A stretch of DNA of 21,665 nt, taken from the NCBI GenBank assembly GCA_910588065.1, contig CAJUPZ010000030.1, positions 1 through 21,665 on the forward strand, read 5' to 3'. This DNA comes from an uncultured Muribaculaceae bacterium. GTDB lineage: Bacteria; Bacteroidota; Bacteroidia; Bacteroidales; Muribaculaceae. The notes beneath the pieces were generated by a model. The model saw nothing but the letters and a program-made list of their open reading frames with translations. It was not told the DNA's origin and ran no database searches. Within the stretch, counting starts at the first letter, position 1. Each line of letters opens with the position of its first letter. A program made the translations under genes and the position numbers. Below are positions 8,001 through 14,619 of the stretch, piece by piece.

Positions 8001-8437
8001 TCGTCATACAGGGCGGCGATAAGAAGCATGGAGGTCTGGCGCTTCTGCGTCAGCACACCCACCTGGGTAACCTCGGCGGGGAGCAGGCTCTGCGCTTTGG
8101 CAACACGGTTCTGCACGTCAACGGCGGCCATGTCGGGGTCAAAGCCCTGCTCAAAGTACACGTTGATGGTGGCTGAGCCGGTGTTGGTGGCGGTTGACTC
8201 CATGTAGGTCATGCCCTCGGCGCCGTTGATTGATTCTTCCAGAGGGGCGATGACTGAGTTGAGCACAGCCTGCGCGTTGGCACCCTGGTAGGTTGTGGTA
8301 ACCGAGATGGTAGGCGGCGCAATGTCCGGATATTGGGTTACCGGCAGTGACAGCAGGCCGATAAGACCTAACAGCACTATGAATATTGATATAACCGTCG
8401 ATAGTACCGGGCGGTTAATGAATGTATCTAATTTCAT
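5069..8437 (-). CDS. RND multidrug efflux pump, HAE1 (AcrB/MexB) family
   Basis: This inner-membrane proton-drug antiporter takes substrates from the periplasm and outer leaflet and passes them to the channel. Over 1122 residues it shows the RND plan: a first TM helix (residues 11-30), a porter domain, TM2-6 with the proton-relay pair Asp405/Asp406 in VVDDAIVVVEAV, a second porter domain, and TM8-12 with the relay lysine Lys1005 (GLLAKNAILIVEF). The porter signatures QGANAQAVLNSVIAPLEE and ARLRPILMTS are present. It is about 70 residues longer than AcrB. The extra length lies at about 498-580, after the LKP motif following TM6, and contains two added hydrophobic segments (about 535-555 and 558-577). 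The ATG at 8437 gives the canonical N-terminus MKLDTFINRPVLS. It is 72 bp after the adaptor gene. Confidence 0.96.
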   Translation of the reverse strand: MKLDTFINRPVLSTVISIFIVLLGLIGLLSLPVTQYPDIAPPTISVTTTYQGANAQAVLNSVIAPLEESINGAEGMTYMESTATNTGSATINVYFEQGFDPDMAAVDVQNRVAKAQSLLPAEVTQVGVLTQKRQTSMLLIAALYDDAGKYSEPFIENYMKINIVPEMQRVSGVGDVMVMGADYSMRIWLKPDIMAQYGLMPTDISAALAEQNIEAAPGAFGEQGDQSFQYIMRYKGRLVQPEEFENIVVRANANGEVLHLKDVADIELGRVTYGFHGKYNGKTSVSCIVFQTAGSNATAIINDCLALIDKIEKDLPDGVKIAVPMNNNDFLYASIHHVLQTLIEAFVLVFFVTYLFLQDFRSTIIPAIAIPVALIGTFFLMKLFGFSVNLITLSALVLAIAIVVDDAIVVVEAVHAKLDVGYKSARRASIDAMGEIGGAIVSITLVMMLVFIPVSFMPGTSGVFYQQFGLTMAMAIGLSAINALTLSPALCAVFLKPHNADSSLKERMGEAYSAAASTVKEQYKKRFRLQIAFPPYITFILLCATITFMVLGWYSFENVLLSTIAVIVGVLAVLGILSPRFHNAFNNAYNMILGKYNIGTKWFIRLKWISMAFVAGAIAILVWLMNITPTGLVPNEDTGTLFVMVNMPPGTSQERTGATLNKVDSILGSVPEIQSRTMIDGYSFIAGQGSTYGTFIVKLKDWADRDKNSDQILGQLYAMMAAVKDGTVVMFAPPMISGYSVTNGFEIKMQDRTGGDINDFFGIVQGFLGQLNQQPEIQVAYTTFNPTFPQYMVDIDAAKAKQAGLSPKTILSTLQGYYGGMYVSNFNRFGKLYRVMMQASPDARVSPETLNAIKVRNGNEMASISNFVTLKRVYGPDLLNRFNMFQSISVTGQPAQGYSSGQALAAIERVAAQALPSGYTYEYSGMTREEGNSSSSSTAIIFGLCLLFVYLLLSAQYESYFLPWAVILSIPFGLMGSFIFAQIFGVSNNIYLQIALIMLIGLLAKNAILIVEFAVERRRTGMTIVNAAITGASARLRPILMTSLALIIGLLPMMFAHGVGANGNIALGVGSIGGMLIGMILQIFIVPALFVIFQAIQERFTPLKWEDTDNEGIENEIEQYSR

Positions 8438-8509
8438 TTGTCGATTGCTATAGTGACAATATGGTTTGTTAATTAAGGGGAGAATGTGAGCCGGAGCTGT
8501 CCCTCGCTA

Positions 8510-9703
8510 TCAGTTGGGGCGGCCCTCAGGGGCTGTCTGTGCGGCGGCTGCGTTAGGATCGGTGGGGGTGATGGTCATGCCGTCGCGCACTGAGGTGCCC
8601 ACTCCCTCTATGGCTATGCGGTCGCCCGCTTTGAGGCCTGAGGTCACAACATAGTTCTTGCCGTCGTTCACCGGAGCGATGGTGATGGGGGTTGAGCGCA
8701 CGATGTTGGAGTCGTTGACAACAAACACAAATTTCTTGTCCTGAAGCTCGAAGGTGGCTTTCTGAGGTATCACTATCACATTCTCCTCATCGCGGGGCAT
8801 CACGATGTTGCCGGTTGCGCCGCTGCGGAGTATGCCGCTGGGGTTGTTGAAAAGGGCGCGCACGCTGGCCGCACCGGTTGAGTTGTCAATCACACCGCTC
8901 ACGGTGGCTACCTTGCCCTCGATGGGATAGATGGAGCCGTCGGCGAGGCGCAGCTTGACAGCGGGCATGCTGTCGATTGCGCTCTTGATTGAACGCTGGC
9001 CGTTGTCAGACATCTCCAGAAGGTCTTTTTCGGTGAGTGAGAAGTAGGCGTACACTTCTGAGTTGTCGCTCACTGTTGTGAGGGGCTCGGCTGAGGTGGG
9101 TGAGGCGAGCGAGCCTTCGCGGTTGGGGATGCGGCCCACAACACCGTCGGAGGGAGCGGTTACCACAGTGAAGGCGAGGTTCTTGCGGGCGGTGGTCAGC
9201 GCGGCCTCACTCTGGGCGAGCTGGGCCTTGGCGGTCTGGAGCTGGTTGTCGGCAAGCTGATACTCGTAGTTGCTGATGATATTCTTGTTCAGAAGCTCGC
9301 GCTTGCTGTTGGCGGTGAGCTGGGCGGTGGCCACAGCTGTCTTGGCGGCGTTGACCGCTGCCTGGGCCTGCTCTACGGCGGCGTTGAACTGCACCTGGTC
9401 GAGGGTAAAGAGTGTCTGGCCTTTGCGCACCTGCTGACCTTCGTCAACATGCACTTTGGTGATGAATCCTGTCACCTGCGGACGGATTGCGATATCTGTC
9501 TTGCCCTTTATCAGGGCGGGGTAGGTCGTTTCAAGTGCGGAATTGGTGGGGGTGAGCACCATTGTGGCATAGGCGGGAGCGCCACCCTGGGGTCCCTGTT
9601 GCTGCTGTCCTCCGCAGCCGGTGGTGATTGTCATGGCGCCGGCAAACACAATCATCGCCGCGCCTTTCAATACGCTTGTCTTCATACTTTGTTTCTTAAA
9701 CAT
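8510..9703 (-). CDS. RND efflux periplasmic adaptor (membrane fusion protein) lipoprotein
   Basis: The adaptor links pump and channel in the periplasm. It has a lipoprotein signal (lipobox ITTGC, followed by a Gln-rich linker), then the barrel-sandwich/biotinyl-lipoyl half IRPQVTGFITKVHVDEGQQV, a helical hairpin rich in Ala and Gln, the returning lipoyl half LAFTVVTAPSDGVVGRIP, and beta-barrel and membrane-proximal domains. This is the HlyD/AcrA order, and the length is usual. The longest frame begins at a TTG (9715). The ATG at 9703 (397 aa) is preferred and the ATG at 9685 (391 aa) is equally acceptable as a signal-peptide start. It is the first gene of the operon, about 65 nt downstream of the predicted transcription start. 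Confidence 0.93.
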   Translation of the reverse strand: MFKKQSMKTSVLKGAAMIVFAGAMTITTGCGGQQQQGPQGGAPAYATMVLTPTNSALETTYPALIKGKTDIAIRPQVTGFITKVHVDEGQQVRKGQTLFTLDQVQFNAAVEQAQAAVNAAKTAVATAQLTANSKRELLNKNIISNYEYQLADNQLQTAKAQLAQSEAALTTARKNLAFTVVTAPSDGVVGRIPNREGSLASPTSAEPLTTVSDNSEVYAYFSLTEKDLLEMSDNGQRSIKSAIDSMPAVKLRLADGSIYPIEGKVATVSGVIDNSTGAASVRALFNNPSGILRSGATGNIVMPRDEENVIVIPQKATFELQDKKFVFVVNDSNIVRSTPITIAPVNDGKNYVVTSGLKAGDRIAIEGVGTSVRDGMTITPTDPNAAAAQTAPEGRPN

Positions 9704-9774
9704 CTTTATATCCAATACTTATTACTTTTTCTTTAATTGTCAGGTAGGAATCGGCACATTCTGCCAAATCGTGT

Positions 9775-9783
9775 GCAAAGTTA
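9775..9783 (-). promoter_or_regulatory. Promoter (-7 box) of efflux operon
   Basis: Minus-strand TAACTTTGC fits TAnnTTTG. At the expected -33 distance only a T-rich stretch (TTTT, about 9804-9807) is seen, so basal strength may be low. A perfect palindrome overlaps its upstream edge. Confidence 0.65.
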
Positions 9784-9794
9784 ATCAATTGATT
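9783..9794. promoter_or_regulatory. Perfect 12-bp palindrome in efflux promoter, candidate operator
   Basis: AATCAATTGATT is self-complementary over all 12 bases. It begins at the first base of the -7 box and fills the spacer towards the -33 region. A dimeric repressor bound here would block RNA polymerase. No TetR/MarR-type gene lies beside the operon, so a regulator would be encoded elsewhere. A second imperfect dyad (GCGGAG...CTCCGC, 9812-9834) lies just upstream. Confidence 0.5.
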
Positions 9795-9992
9795 GCGAAA
9801 GAAAAATACCCGCGGAGTCAAATGACGGCTCCGCTTAACCCTCATTAACAAACATTACTGTTTTAGCCACATTATAAGACAAAAAGGCCAACATATTATC
9901 CCCGAATGGAACTCTGGAGCCTATTCTATGGACAAATTGCCGAATAATCGCCTTTTTCAGGTTCCCGGAATCTGCCGATGACTATTTTTTCG

Positions 9993-10000
9993 TATTTTTG
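9993..10000 (+). promoter_or_regulatory. Promoter (-7 box) of M64 peptidase gene
   Basis: TATTTTTG matches TAnnTTTG and would start transcription about 17 nt before the ATG at 10022. No clear -33 element is present. The rest of the 9716-10021 divergent intergenic region shows no gene. Confidence 0.5.
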
Positions 10001-10021
10001 TGCAATAATTAACGTAAACCA

Positions 10022-11311
10022 ATGAGAAAAATTGCAGCAATCGCGGCTCTCGGTGTGGCAATCTCCGCATCCGCCGTGGATTTCAATACCCATTTCAGTG
10101 ACAGCACTTTGCGGCTCGATTACATTCTTGCAGGCGATGCCGCCCGCTCCTCCATATCACTTGCGGCGCAGAGCAAGAGCGCGCAATGGGCGGGGAGGCG
10201 CCACAGCCTTGACAGGCTGCCATATACCGGCAACGGCCAGGTGACTGTGGTGGACGAAGCCTCCGGAGACACTCTGTACCGCAATTCATATTCAACTCTG
10301 TATCAGGAATGGTTGTCAACGGATGAGGCGAAGACTACCCCGCGCGCTATGGAGCACACAGTATTGGTGCCGCTGCCCAGGGAGAGGGCCAGGATTACTG
10401 TGAGCCTGCTCAATAACCGCCATGACGAGATTGCGCGGATGACACACCTCTATCGCCCTGACGATGTGCTTGTTGAACTTAAGGATGCCACAGAGGCACT
10501 GCCCCACAGGTGGCTCCACAAGGGTGGCGACAGTGCCCATGCCATTGATGTGGCCATTCTTGCCGAGGGCTACACGCCGCAGGAGATGGATTCGTTTTAT
10601 CGCCACGCTCAGACTGCCGTCGATGAGATATTGTCGTACGAGCCCTACAAAAGCCACGCGGCTGATTTCAATTTTGTGGCTGTGGCGAGCCCCTCGGTGC
10701 AGAGCGGGGTGAGCGTGCCGCGGCTCAACGACTGGAAAAACACAGCGTTCTCCAGCCATTTCAGCACATTCTATTCGGATCGCTATCTCACCACAGGCAA
10801 GGTGTTTGCCATAAACGATGCCCTCACCGGAATACCCTTCGAGCACATTATCATACTTGCAAACGCTGATGAGTATGGCGGCGGGGGCATATACAACAGC
10901 TATACTCTCACCGCCGCGCGCCACCCCATGTTCAAGCCGGTGGTGGTGCATGAGTTCGGCCACAGTTTCGGCGGTCTGGCCGATGAGTATTTCTATGTCG
11001 GCGATGTGATGGAGGACACCTATCCCTTTGACGTTGAGCCGTGGGAGCCCAATATCACCACTCTGCGCTCCTTTGACAGCAAGTGGAGGCATCTGCTGAA
11101 AGCGGATACCCCTGTGCCCACTCCGGTGCAGGAAGCAGCTAAATGGCCGGTGGGGGTGTATGAGGGTGGCGGATACTCATTCAAGGGGGTGTATCGCCCG
11201 GCTGATGAATGCCGCATGCGCAACAATACCTATCCCACATTCTGCGCCGCCTGCACCGACGCGCTGGACCGCCTCATCCGCTTCTACACAGAAAAAGAGC
11301 TGCCCGATTGA
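10022..11311 (+). CDS. Secreted M64-family zinc metallopeptidase (IgA peptidase M64-like)
   Basis: The 429-aa protein begins with a signal peptide (cleavage probably after SASA, residue 18). An N-terminal beta-rich domain (about 20-150, M64_N-like) is followed by a metallopeptidase domain. The zinc site HEFGHSFGGLADEY at 310-323 provides His310, Glu311, His314 and probably Asp321, the M64 arrangement. Downstream Cys residues (ECRM, FCAACTD) are typical of the family's C-terminal end. The family is named after a clostridial IgA protease; Bacteroides homologues are common and their substrates mostly unknown, so IgA cleavage should not be assumed. It is a single plus-strand gene, divergent from the efflux operon and convergent with ettA 38 bp away, and no strong terminator is visible between the convergent genes. 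Confidence 0.9.
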   Translation: MRKIAAIAALGVAISASAVDFNTHFSDSTLRLDYILAGDAARSSISLAAQSKSAQWAGRRHSLDRLPYTGNGQVTVVDEASGDTLYRNSYSTLYQEWLSTDEAKTTPRAMEHTVLVPLPRERARITVSLLNNRHDEIARMTHLYRPDDVLVELKDATEALPHRWLHKGGDSAHAIDVAILAEGYTPQEMDSFYRHAQTAVDEILSYEPYKSHAADFNFVAVASPSVQSGVSVPRLNDWKNTAFSSHFSTFYSDRYLTTGKVFAINDALTGIPFEHIIILANADEYGGGGIYNSYTLTAARHPMFKPVVVHEFGHSFGGLADEYFYVGDVMEDTYPFDVEPWEPNITTLRSFDSKWRHLLKADTPVPTPVQEAAKWPVGVYEGGGYSFKGVYRPADECRMRNNTYPTFCAACTDALDRLIRFYTEKELPD

Positions 11312-11349
11312 CGAGCCGCTCTGTATGCTTGATTATATGAAGCCGGAGA

Positions 11350-13020
11350 TTATTCCATAAGCTTGCGGTAGCGCTTGCGAGGTAGCTCTTTGCCGCCGTT
11401 CTGCGCTTTCTTATACTCCTCGTAGTCAGAGTAAGAGCCGGCGTAGTACACCACTTTGCCTTCACCCTCGAATGACAGTATGTGGGTGCAGATGCGGTCA
11501 AGAAACCAGCGGTCGTGGCTCACTACAACGGCACAGCCGGCAAACTCCTCCAGTCCCTCCTCGAGGGCACGCAGGGTGTTGACATCTATGTCGTTGGTCG
11601 GTTCGTCAAGAAGCAGCACATTGCCCTCCTGCTTGAGCGCCATGGCAAGGTGAAGGCGGTTGCGCTCGCCGCCGCTGAGCACTCCTATTTTCTTTTCCTG
11701 GTCGGCTCCCGAAAAGTTGAATTTCGACAGATAGGCGCGGGCGTTCACATCGCGTCCGCCCATGCGGAAGCTCTCCACTCCCTGCGATATCACTTCGTAA
11801 ACGGTTTTGTCAGGCAGCAGGTCGTGGTGGGTCTGGTCAACGTATGCAACCTTCACTGTCTCGCCCACCTCAAATGAGCCGGCATCGGCTTTCTCAAGCC
11901 CCATGATGAGTTTGAACAGGGTGGTTTTGCCGGCTCCGTTGGGGCCTATCACACCGACAATGCCGTTTGGCGGCAGGGTGAACTCAAGGTCTTTGAACAG
12001 CTGCTTGCTGCCGAATGCTTTGGCAAGACCGGTGGCCTCTATCACTTTGTTGCCTAAGCGCGGGCCGTTGGGTATGAATATCTCGAGTTTCTCCTCGCGT
12101 GCTTTCTGATCTTCGTTGAGCAGGCGGTCGTAGCTCGACAGACGGGCTTTGCCCTTGGCCTGACGGGCTTTCGGTGCCATGCGCACCCATTCGAGCTCGC
12201 GTTCAAGGGTTTTGCGGCGTTTGCTCGCCTGCTTCTCCTCCTGGGCCATGCGCTTGGTTTTCTGGTCGAGCCATGACGAGTAGTTGCCTTTCCAGGGTAT
12301 GCCTTCGCCGCGGTCAAGCTCGAGAATCCAACCGGCCACATGGTCAAGGAAGTAGCGGTCGTGGGTGATTGCGATGACAGTGCCGGGATATTGCTGCAGA
12401 TGCTGTTCGAGCCAGTCGATGGACTCGGCGTCGAGGTGGTTGGTAGGCTCGTCGAGCAGCAGAATGTCGGGTTGCTGAAGCAGCAGGCGGCACAGAGCCA
12501 CGCGGCGGCGCTCGCCACCGGACAGGGTTGATATCTTCTGGTCGTCGGGCGGACACTGCAGGGCATCCATGGCGCGTTCGAGCTTGCTGTCGATATTCCA
12601 GGCATCTGCGGCGTCGAGGGCATCCTGAAGCTCGGCCTGGCGTGCGAGCAGCGCGTCGAAGTCGGCGTCCGGGTCGGCGAATGCCTCATTCACTTTGTCA
12701 AATTCGGCGAGCATATCCATGATCGGCTGCACACCCTCCCTCACTACTTCAATCACAGTTTTGTCGGGGTCGAGCTTCGGCTCCTGCTCGAGGTAGCCCA
12801 CAGTGTAGCCGGGCGAGAACACCACCTCGCCCTGATAGCTCTTGTCAATGCCGGCTATTATTTTGAGGAGTGATGACTTGCCGGAGCCGTTGAGGCCTAT
12901 GATGCCTATTTTTGCTCCGTAGAAAAAAGATAGGTAGATGTTTTTCAACACCTGTTTCTGCGGAGGGTAGGTTTTGCTTACACCTACCATTGAAAAGATA
13001 ACTTTTTTATCGTCTGCCAT
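11350..13020 (-). CDS. ettA: Energy-dependent translational throttle protein EttA (ABC-F)
   Basis: EttA is a cytoplasmic ABC-F ATPase that binds the ribosomal E site and gates entry into elongation according to ATP/ADP ratio. The 556-aa length matches the family. The first ABC domain has Walker A GLNGSGKSS (42-50), signature LSGGE (166-170) and Walker B ILLLDEPTNHLD (186-197). An arm insertion lies at about 95-135. The P-site tRNA-interaction linker is basic and helical at about 240-310 (KRMAQEEKQASKRRKTLERE). The second domain has GPNGAGKTT (359-367), LSGGERNR (448-455) and LLLDEPTNDID (469-479). The FYGAKIGIIGLNGSGKSS context is EttA-like and distinguishes it from Uup or Msr types. It follows def by 21 bp and is probably the last gene of the ruvX-def-ettA operon. 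Confidence 0.95.
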   Translation of the reverse strand: MADDKKVIFSMVGVSKTYPPQKQVLKNIYLSFFYGAKIGIIGLNGSGKSSLLKIIAGIDKSYQGEVVFSPGYTVGYLEQEPKLDPDKTVIEVVREGVQPIMDMLAEFDKVNEAFADPDADFDALLARQAELQDALDAADAWNIDSKLERAMDALQCPPDDQKISTLSGGERRRVALCRLLLQQPDILLLDEPTNHLDAESIDWLEQHLQQYPGTVIAITHDRYFLDHVAGWILELDRGEGIPWKGNYSSWLDQKTKRMAQEEKQASKRRKTLERELEWVRMAPKARQAKGKARLSSYDRLLNEDQKAREEKLEIFIPNGPRLGNKVIEATGLAKAFGSKQLFKDLEFTLPPNGIVGVIGPNGAGKTTLFKLIMGLEKADAGSFEVGETVKVAYVDQTHHDLLPDKTVYEVISQGVESFRMGGRDVNARAYLSKFNFSGADQEKKIGVLSGGERNRLHLAMALKQEGNVLLLDEPTNDIDVNTLRALEEGLEEFAGCAVVVSHDRWFLDRICTHILSFEGEGKVVYYAGSYSDYEEYKKAQNGGKELPRKRYRKLME

Positions 13021-13041
13021 ATATATTATAAGGAGTGGGGA

Positions 13042-13608
13042 TTACTTGATTTTTTTAGGGGCGTAGCGCACCGGGTAGTCGCACGCCGTGCGGCCTGCGA
13101 CAATGCTGTTCAACTTGCCTTTGATGAGCTGCTTGCGTATCGGTGATATATGGTCTATGTACAGCTTGCCCTCGAGGTGGTCGCACTCATGCTGCACTAT
13201 GCGGGCCAGAAATCCGGATATCTCCTCCTGCCGCGGCTCCAGGTTTTCGTCGAGCCACCTGAGCATGATATGCTCGGTGCGGGCAACATTCTCGCTCAGT
13301 CCGGGCAGGCTGAGACACCCCTCGGCGCGGCTCACCTTCTCGCCGTCGAGAATCTCGATCTCGGGATTGATGAGGGTGAACTTCCTCCCCTTGCATTCAG
13401 GAAACTGCTCTCCCACAGGGTCGGCGTCGATAACAACTATGCGGTCGTTGCGCCCTATCTGGGGCGCAGCGAGTCCAACCCCCTCGGAGGCATACATGGT
13501 TTCAAACATATCGGCGATGAGCTTTTGCAGCTCCGGATATCCGGGGGTGATGTCGGCGCACTTGCGGCGGAGCACAGGGTGGCCGTAGAGATATACTGGT
13601 AGTTTCAT
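13042..13608 (-). CDS. def: Peptide deformylase
   Basis: The enzyme removes the N-formyl group from nascent proteins at the ribosome exit. All three catalytic motifs are present in the 188-aa protein: GVGLAAPQ (43-50), EGCLSLPG (96-103, metal ligand Cys98) and HECDH (140-144, metal-binding histidines and catalytic Glu). Length and spacing fit a type 1 deformylase, with a basic C-terminal tail (RYAPKKIK). Its ATG overlaps the ruvX stop as ATGA (13605-13608), which implies translational coupling. With ettA 21 bp downstream, two translation factors are placed in one operon. Confidence 0.96.
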   Translation of the reverse strand: MKLPVYLYGHPVLRRKCADITPGYPELQKLIADMFETMYASEGVGLAAPQIGRNDRIVVIDADPVGEQFPECKGRKFTLINPEIEILDGEKVSRAEGCLSLPGLSENVARTEHIMLRWLDENLEPRQEEISGFLARIVQHECDHLEGKLYIDHISPIRKQLIKGKLNSIVAGRTACDYPVRYAPKKIK

Positions 13609-14030
13609 TTTGAGTTATAATTTCTGCTTTCGAGGTAGCTGTTGAGGATAATCACCGCCGCCATTTCATCTGCCACCCCTTTTTCGCGGCGCTGCATGCG
13701 CTTCATGCCGCTGTCAATCATGCTGCGGTGGGCAATGACAGAGGTGAATCTCTCGTCCCAGAATATGATTTCCATATCCGGGAGCTCTTTCTGGAGCCGG
13801 CCGATGCCGGGGCGGATATAGCGCATCGACTCGGATTCATTTCCGGACATGTCGCGCGGCAGCCCCACGATTATGGCGTCCACCTGCTCGCGGGCAGTGT
13901 AGTCCTTCACAAAATCGATAAGCCGGGCGGTGGCGACGGTCGGCAACCCGGTGGCAACTATCCGCTGGGCGTCAGTGGCAGCCAGCCCGCACCGTTTGCG
14001 TCCGTAGTCTATGGCAAGTAATCGTCCCAT
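13605..14030 (-). CDS. ruvX: Putative Holliday junction resolvase / pre-16S rRNA nuclease YqgF
   Basis: The 141-aa protein has the RNase H-like fold motifs of the RuvX/YqgF family: DYGRKRCGLA near the start (Asp8), VGLPRDMSG (55-63), WDERFTS (91-97, Glu93) and the final acidic site near Asp121 in VADEMAAVIILNSYLE. Family members have been linked to 16S rRNA 5'-end maturation and to Holliday junction resolution; which applies here is not decided by sequence. The start ATG lies only four bases from the end of the -7 promoter box, so the mRNA may be leaderless. It is the first gene of ruvX-def-ettA. Confidence 0.92.
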   Translation of the reverse strand: MGRLLAIDYGRKRCGLAATDAQRIVATGLPTVATARLIDFVKDYTAREQVDAIIVGLPRDMSGNESESMRYIRPGIGRLQKELPDMEIIFWDERFTSVIAHRSMIDSGMKRMQRREKGVADEMAAVIILNSYLESRNYNSK

Positions 14031-14033
14031 ACT

Positions 14034-14066
14034 GCAAAGGTAACACTATTTGCCAACAAAACCAAA
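14034..14066 (-). promoter_or_regulatory. Promoter of ruvX-def-ettA
   Basis: On the minus strand, TTTG (14066-14063), a 20-nt spacer and TACCTTTGC (14042-14034) form a full Bacteroidetes promoter. The predicted start point falls at about 14028-14031, on or beside the ruvX ATG at 14030. Confidence 0.82.
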
Positions 14067-14113
14067 ATGCCCCGCGAGCGCCGCGATGCCCGCGTATATT
14101 GATGTGGAATCCC

Positions 14114-14147
14114 CCGCCATGTAGGGGCGCCGATATATCGCGCCCAC
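14114..14147. repeat. Left terminal module of 410-bp mosaic (CGATATATCG module)
   Basis: Positions 14121-14147 are an exact 27-bp inverted match to 14504-14530. The core CGATATATCG (14131-14140) is itself palindromic and flanked by near-complementary GGCGC/CGCC. A 31-bp version beginning at 14114 recurs at 20687-20717 with one difference. It is therefore a dispersed module rather than a local accident. Confidence 0.9.
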
Positions 14148-14530
14148 AACACCCGCGGCGAGCGGGTGGCAAGGCAGTAGCGTGGGTGTGGAGCGCAGCG
14201 ACACCCCACGAACAGGCCGCCCTAACCCCAAAGACCCCTGTGAGGGGGTCGCGAGAGGAGAGAGGGAGGACGTCGGAGCACCCGGAGCGCCCGGAGGGTG
14301 CGATTATCTTGTTAGCCGCACACGCAGTGTGCGGATTATCAGTCGCATACAAAATGGTGCCGGAGGTACCAGACTTCTCGCGACCCGCGCGCTGCGGGTC
14401 TTAAAATGAGGAAGCTGCCTAACGTGTGGTCTCGCTACGCTCCACCGACACGCCATTATCCGGCCACCCGCTCACCGCGGGTGGAAATTACCGCAGCGTG
14501 GGGGTGGGCGCGATATATCGGCGCCCCTAC
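14121..14530. repeat. 410-bp composite inverted-repeat element
   Basis: The region between ruvX and the giant gene's terminator is bounded by exact 27-bp inverted ends (14121-14147 and 14504-14530). Moving inward, further modules also recur inverted: CACCCGCGGCGAGCGGGTGGC at 14150-14170, of which 14463-14483 is the inverse with one base changed, and a GTGGAGCGYAGCG-containing hairpin (14181-14210, inverse at about 14425-14445). Other hairpins are GACCCC/GGGGTC (14233-14250) and GACCCGC/GCGGGTC (14382-14400). A complete three-hairpin GNA unit lies in the centre. No coding sequence is credible. The symmetry resembles a non-autonomous mobile element or a BIME-like mosaic; no target-site duplication is evident at the ends. 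Confidence 0.8.
14287..14371 (+). repeat. Three-hairpin GNA repeat, unit A
   Basis: Hairpin 1 is GCGCCC-GGA-GGGTGC (14287-14301). Hairpin 2 is CCGCACAC-GCA-GTGTGCGG (14316-14334). Hairpin 3 is TGGTGCC-GGA-GGTACCA (14355-14371). The linkers are 14 nt (GATTATCTTGTTAG) and 20 nt. Stem sequences of hairpins 1 and 2 differ from the other units while pairing is retained. It is embedded in the 410-bp mosaic. Confidence 0.88.
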
Positions 14531-14563
14531 GTCCCCGCTGCCTCATCCCATGAAAACATAGAT

Positions 14564-14596
14564 AAAAAAAGGCGGCGACCCGGATGGATCGCCGCC
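14564..14596 (-). terminator. Intrinsic terminator of the giant surface-protein gene
   Basis: An 8-bp perfect stem (GGCGGCGA, 14571-14578, with TCGCCGCC, 14589-14596) is followed on the minus strand by seven T residues (14570-14564). It begins 23 bp after the stop codon at 14620. Confidence 0.92.
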
Positions 14597-14619
14597 TCTC
14601 TATAGGGGGATTATCGGAT

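Noticed and set aside
6692..8176. 494-aa plus-strand open frame opposite the RND pump
   Set aside because: It is the antisense of a certain gene. Its composition (very rich in His, Gly, Glu, Val) is that expected from the complement of the pump's codon use, and it shows no domain.
10316..11092. 258-aa minus-strand open frame opposite the M64 peptidase
   Set aside because: It lies wholly inside a gene with an intact zinc site and signal peptide on the other strand; no domain is recognizable.
14099..14409. Short open frames across the inverted-repeat mosaic
   Set aside because: Their sequence is dictated by GC-rich palindromes; there is no start context or domain, and several overlapping frames on both strands are equally open.
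14121..14530. Standard IS with terminal inverted repeats
   Set aside because: It is too short for a transposase, has no coding sequence, and no target-site duplication is visible at the two ends.
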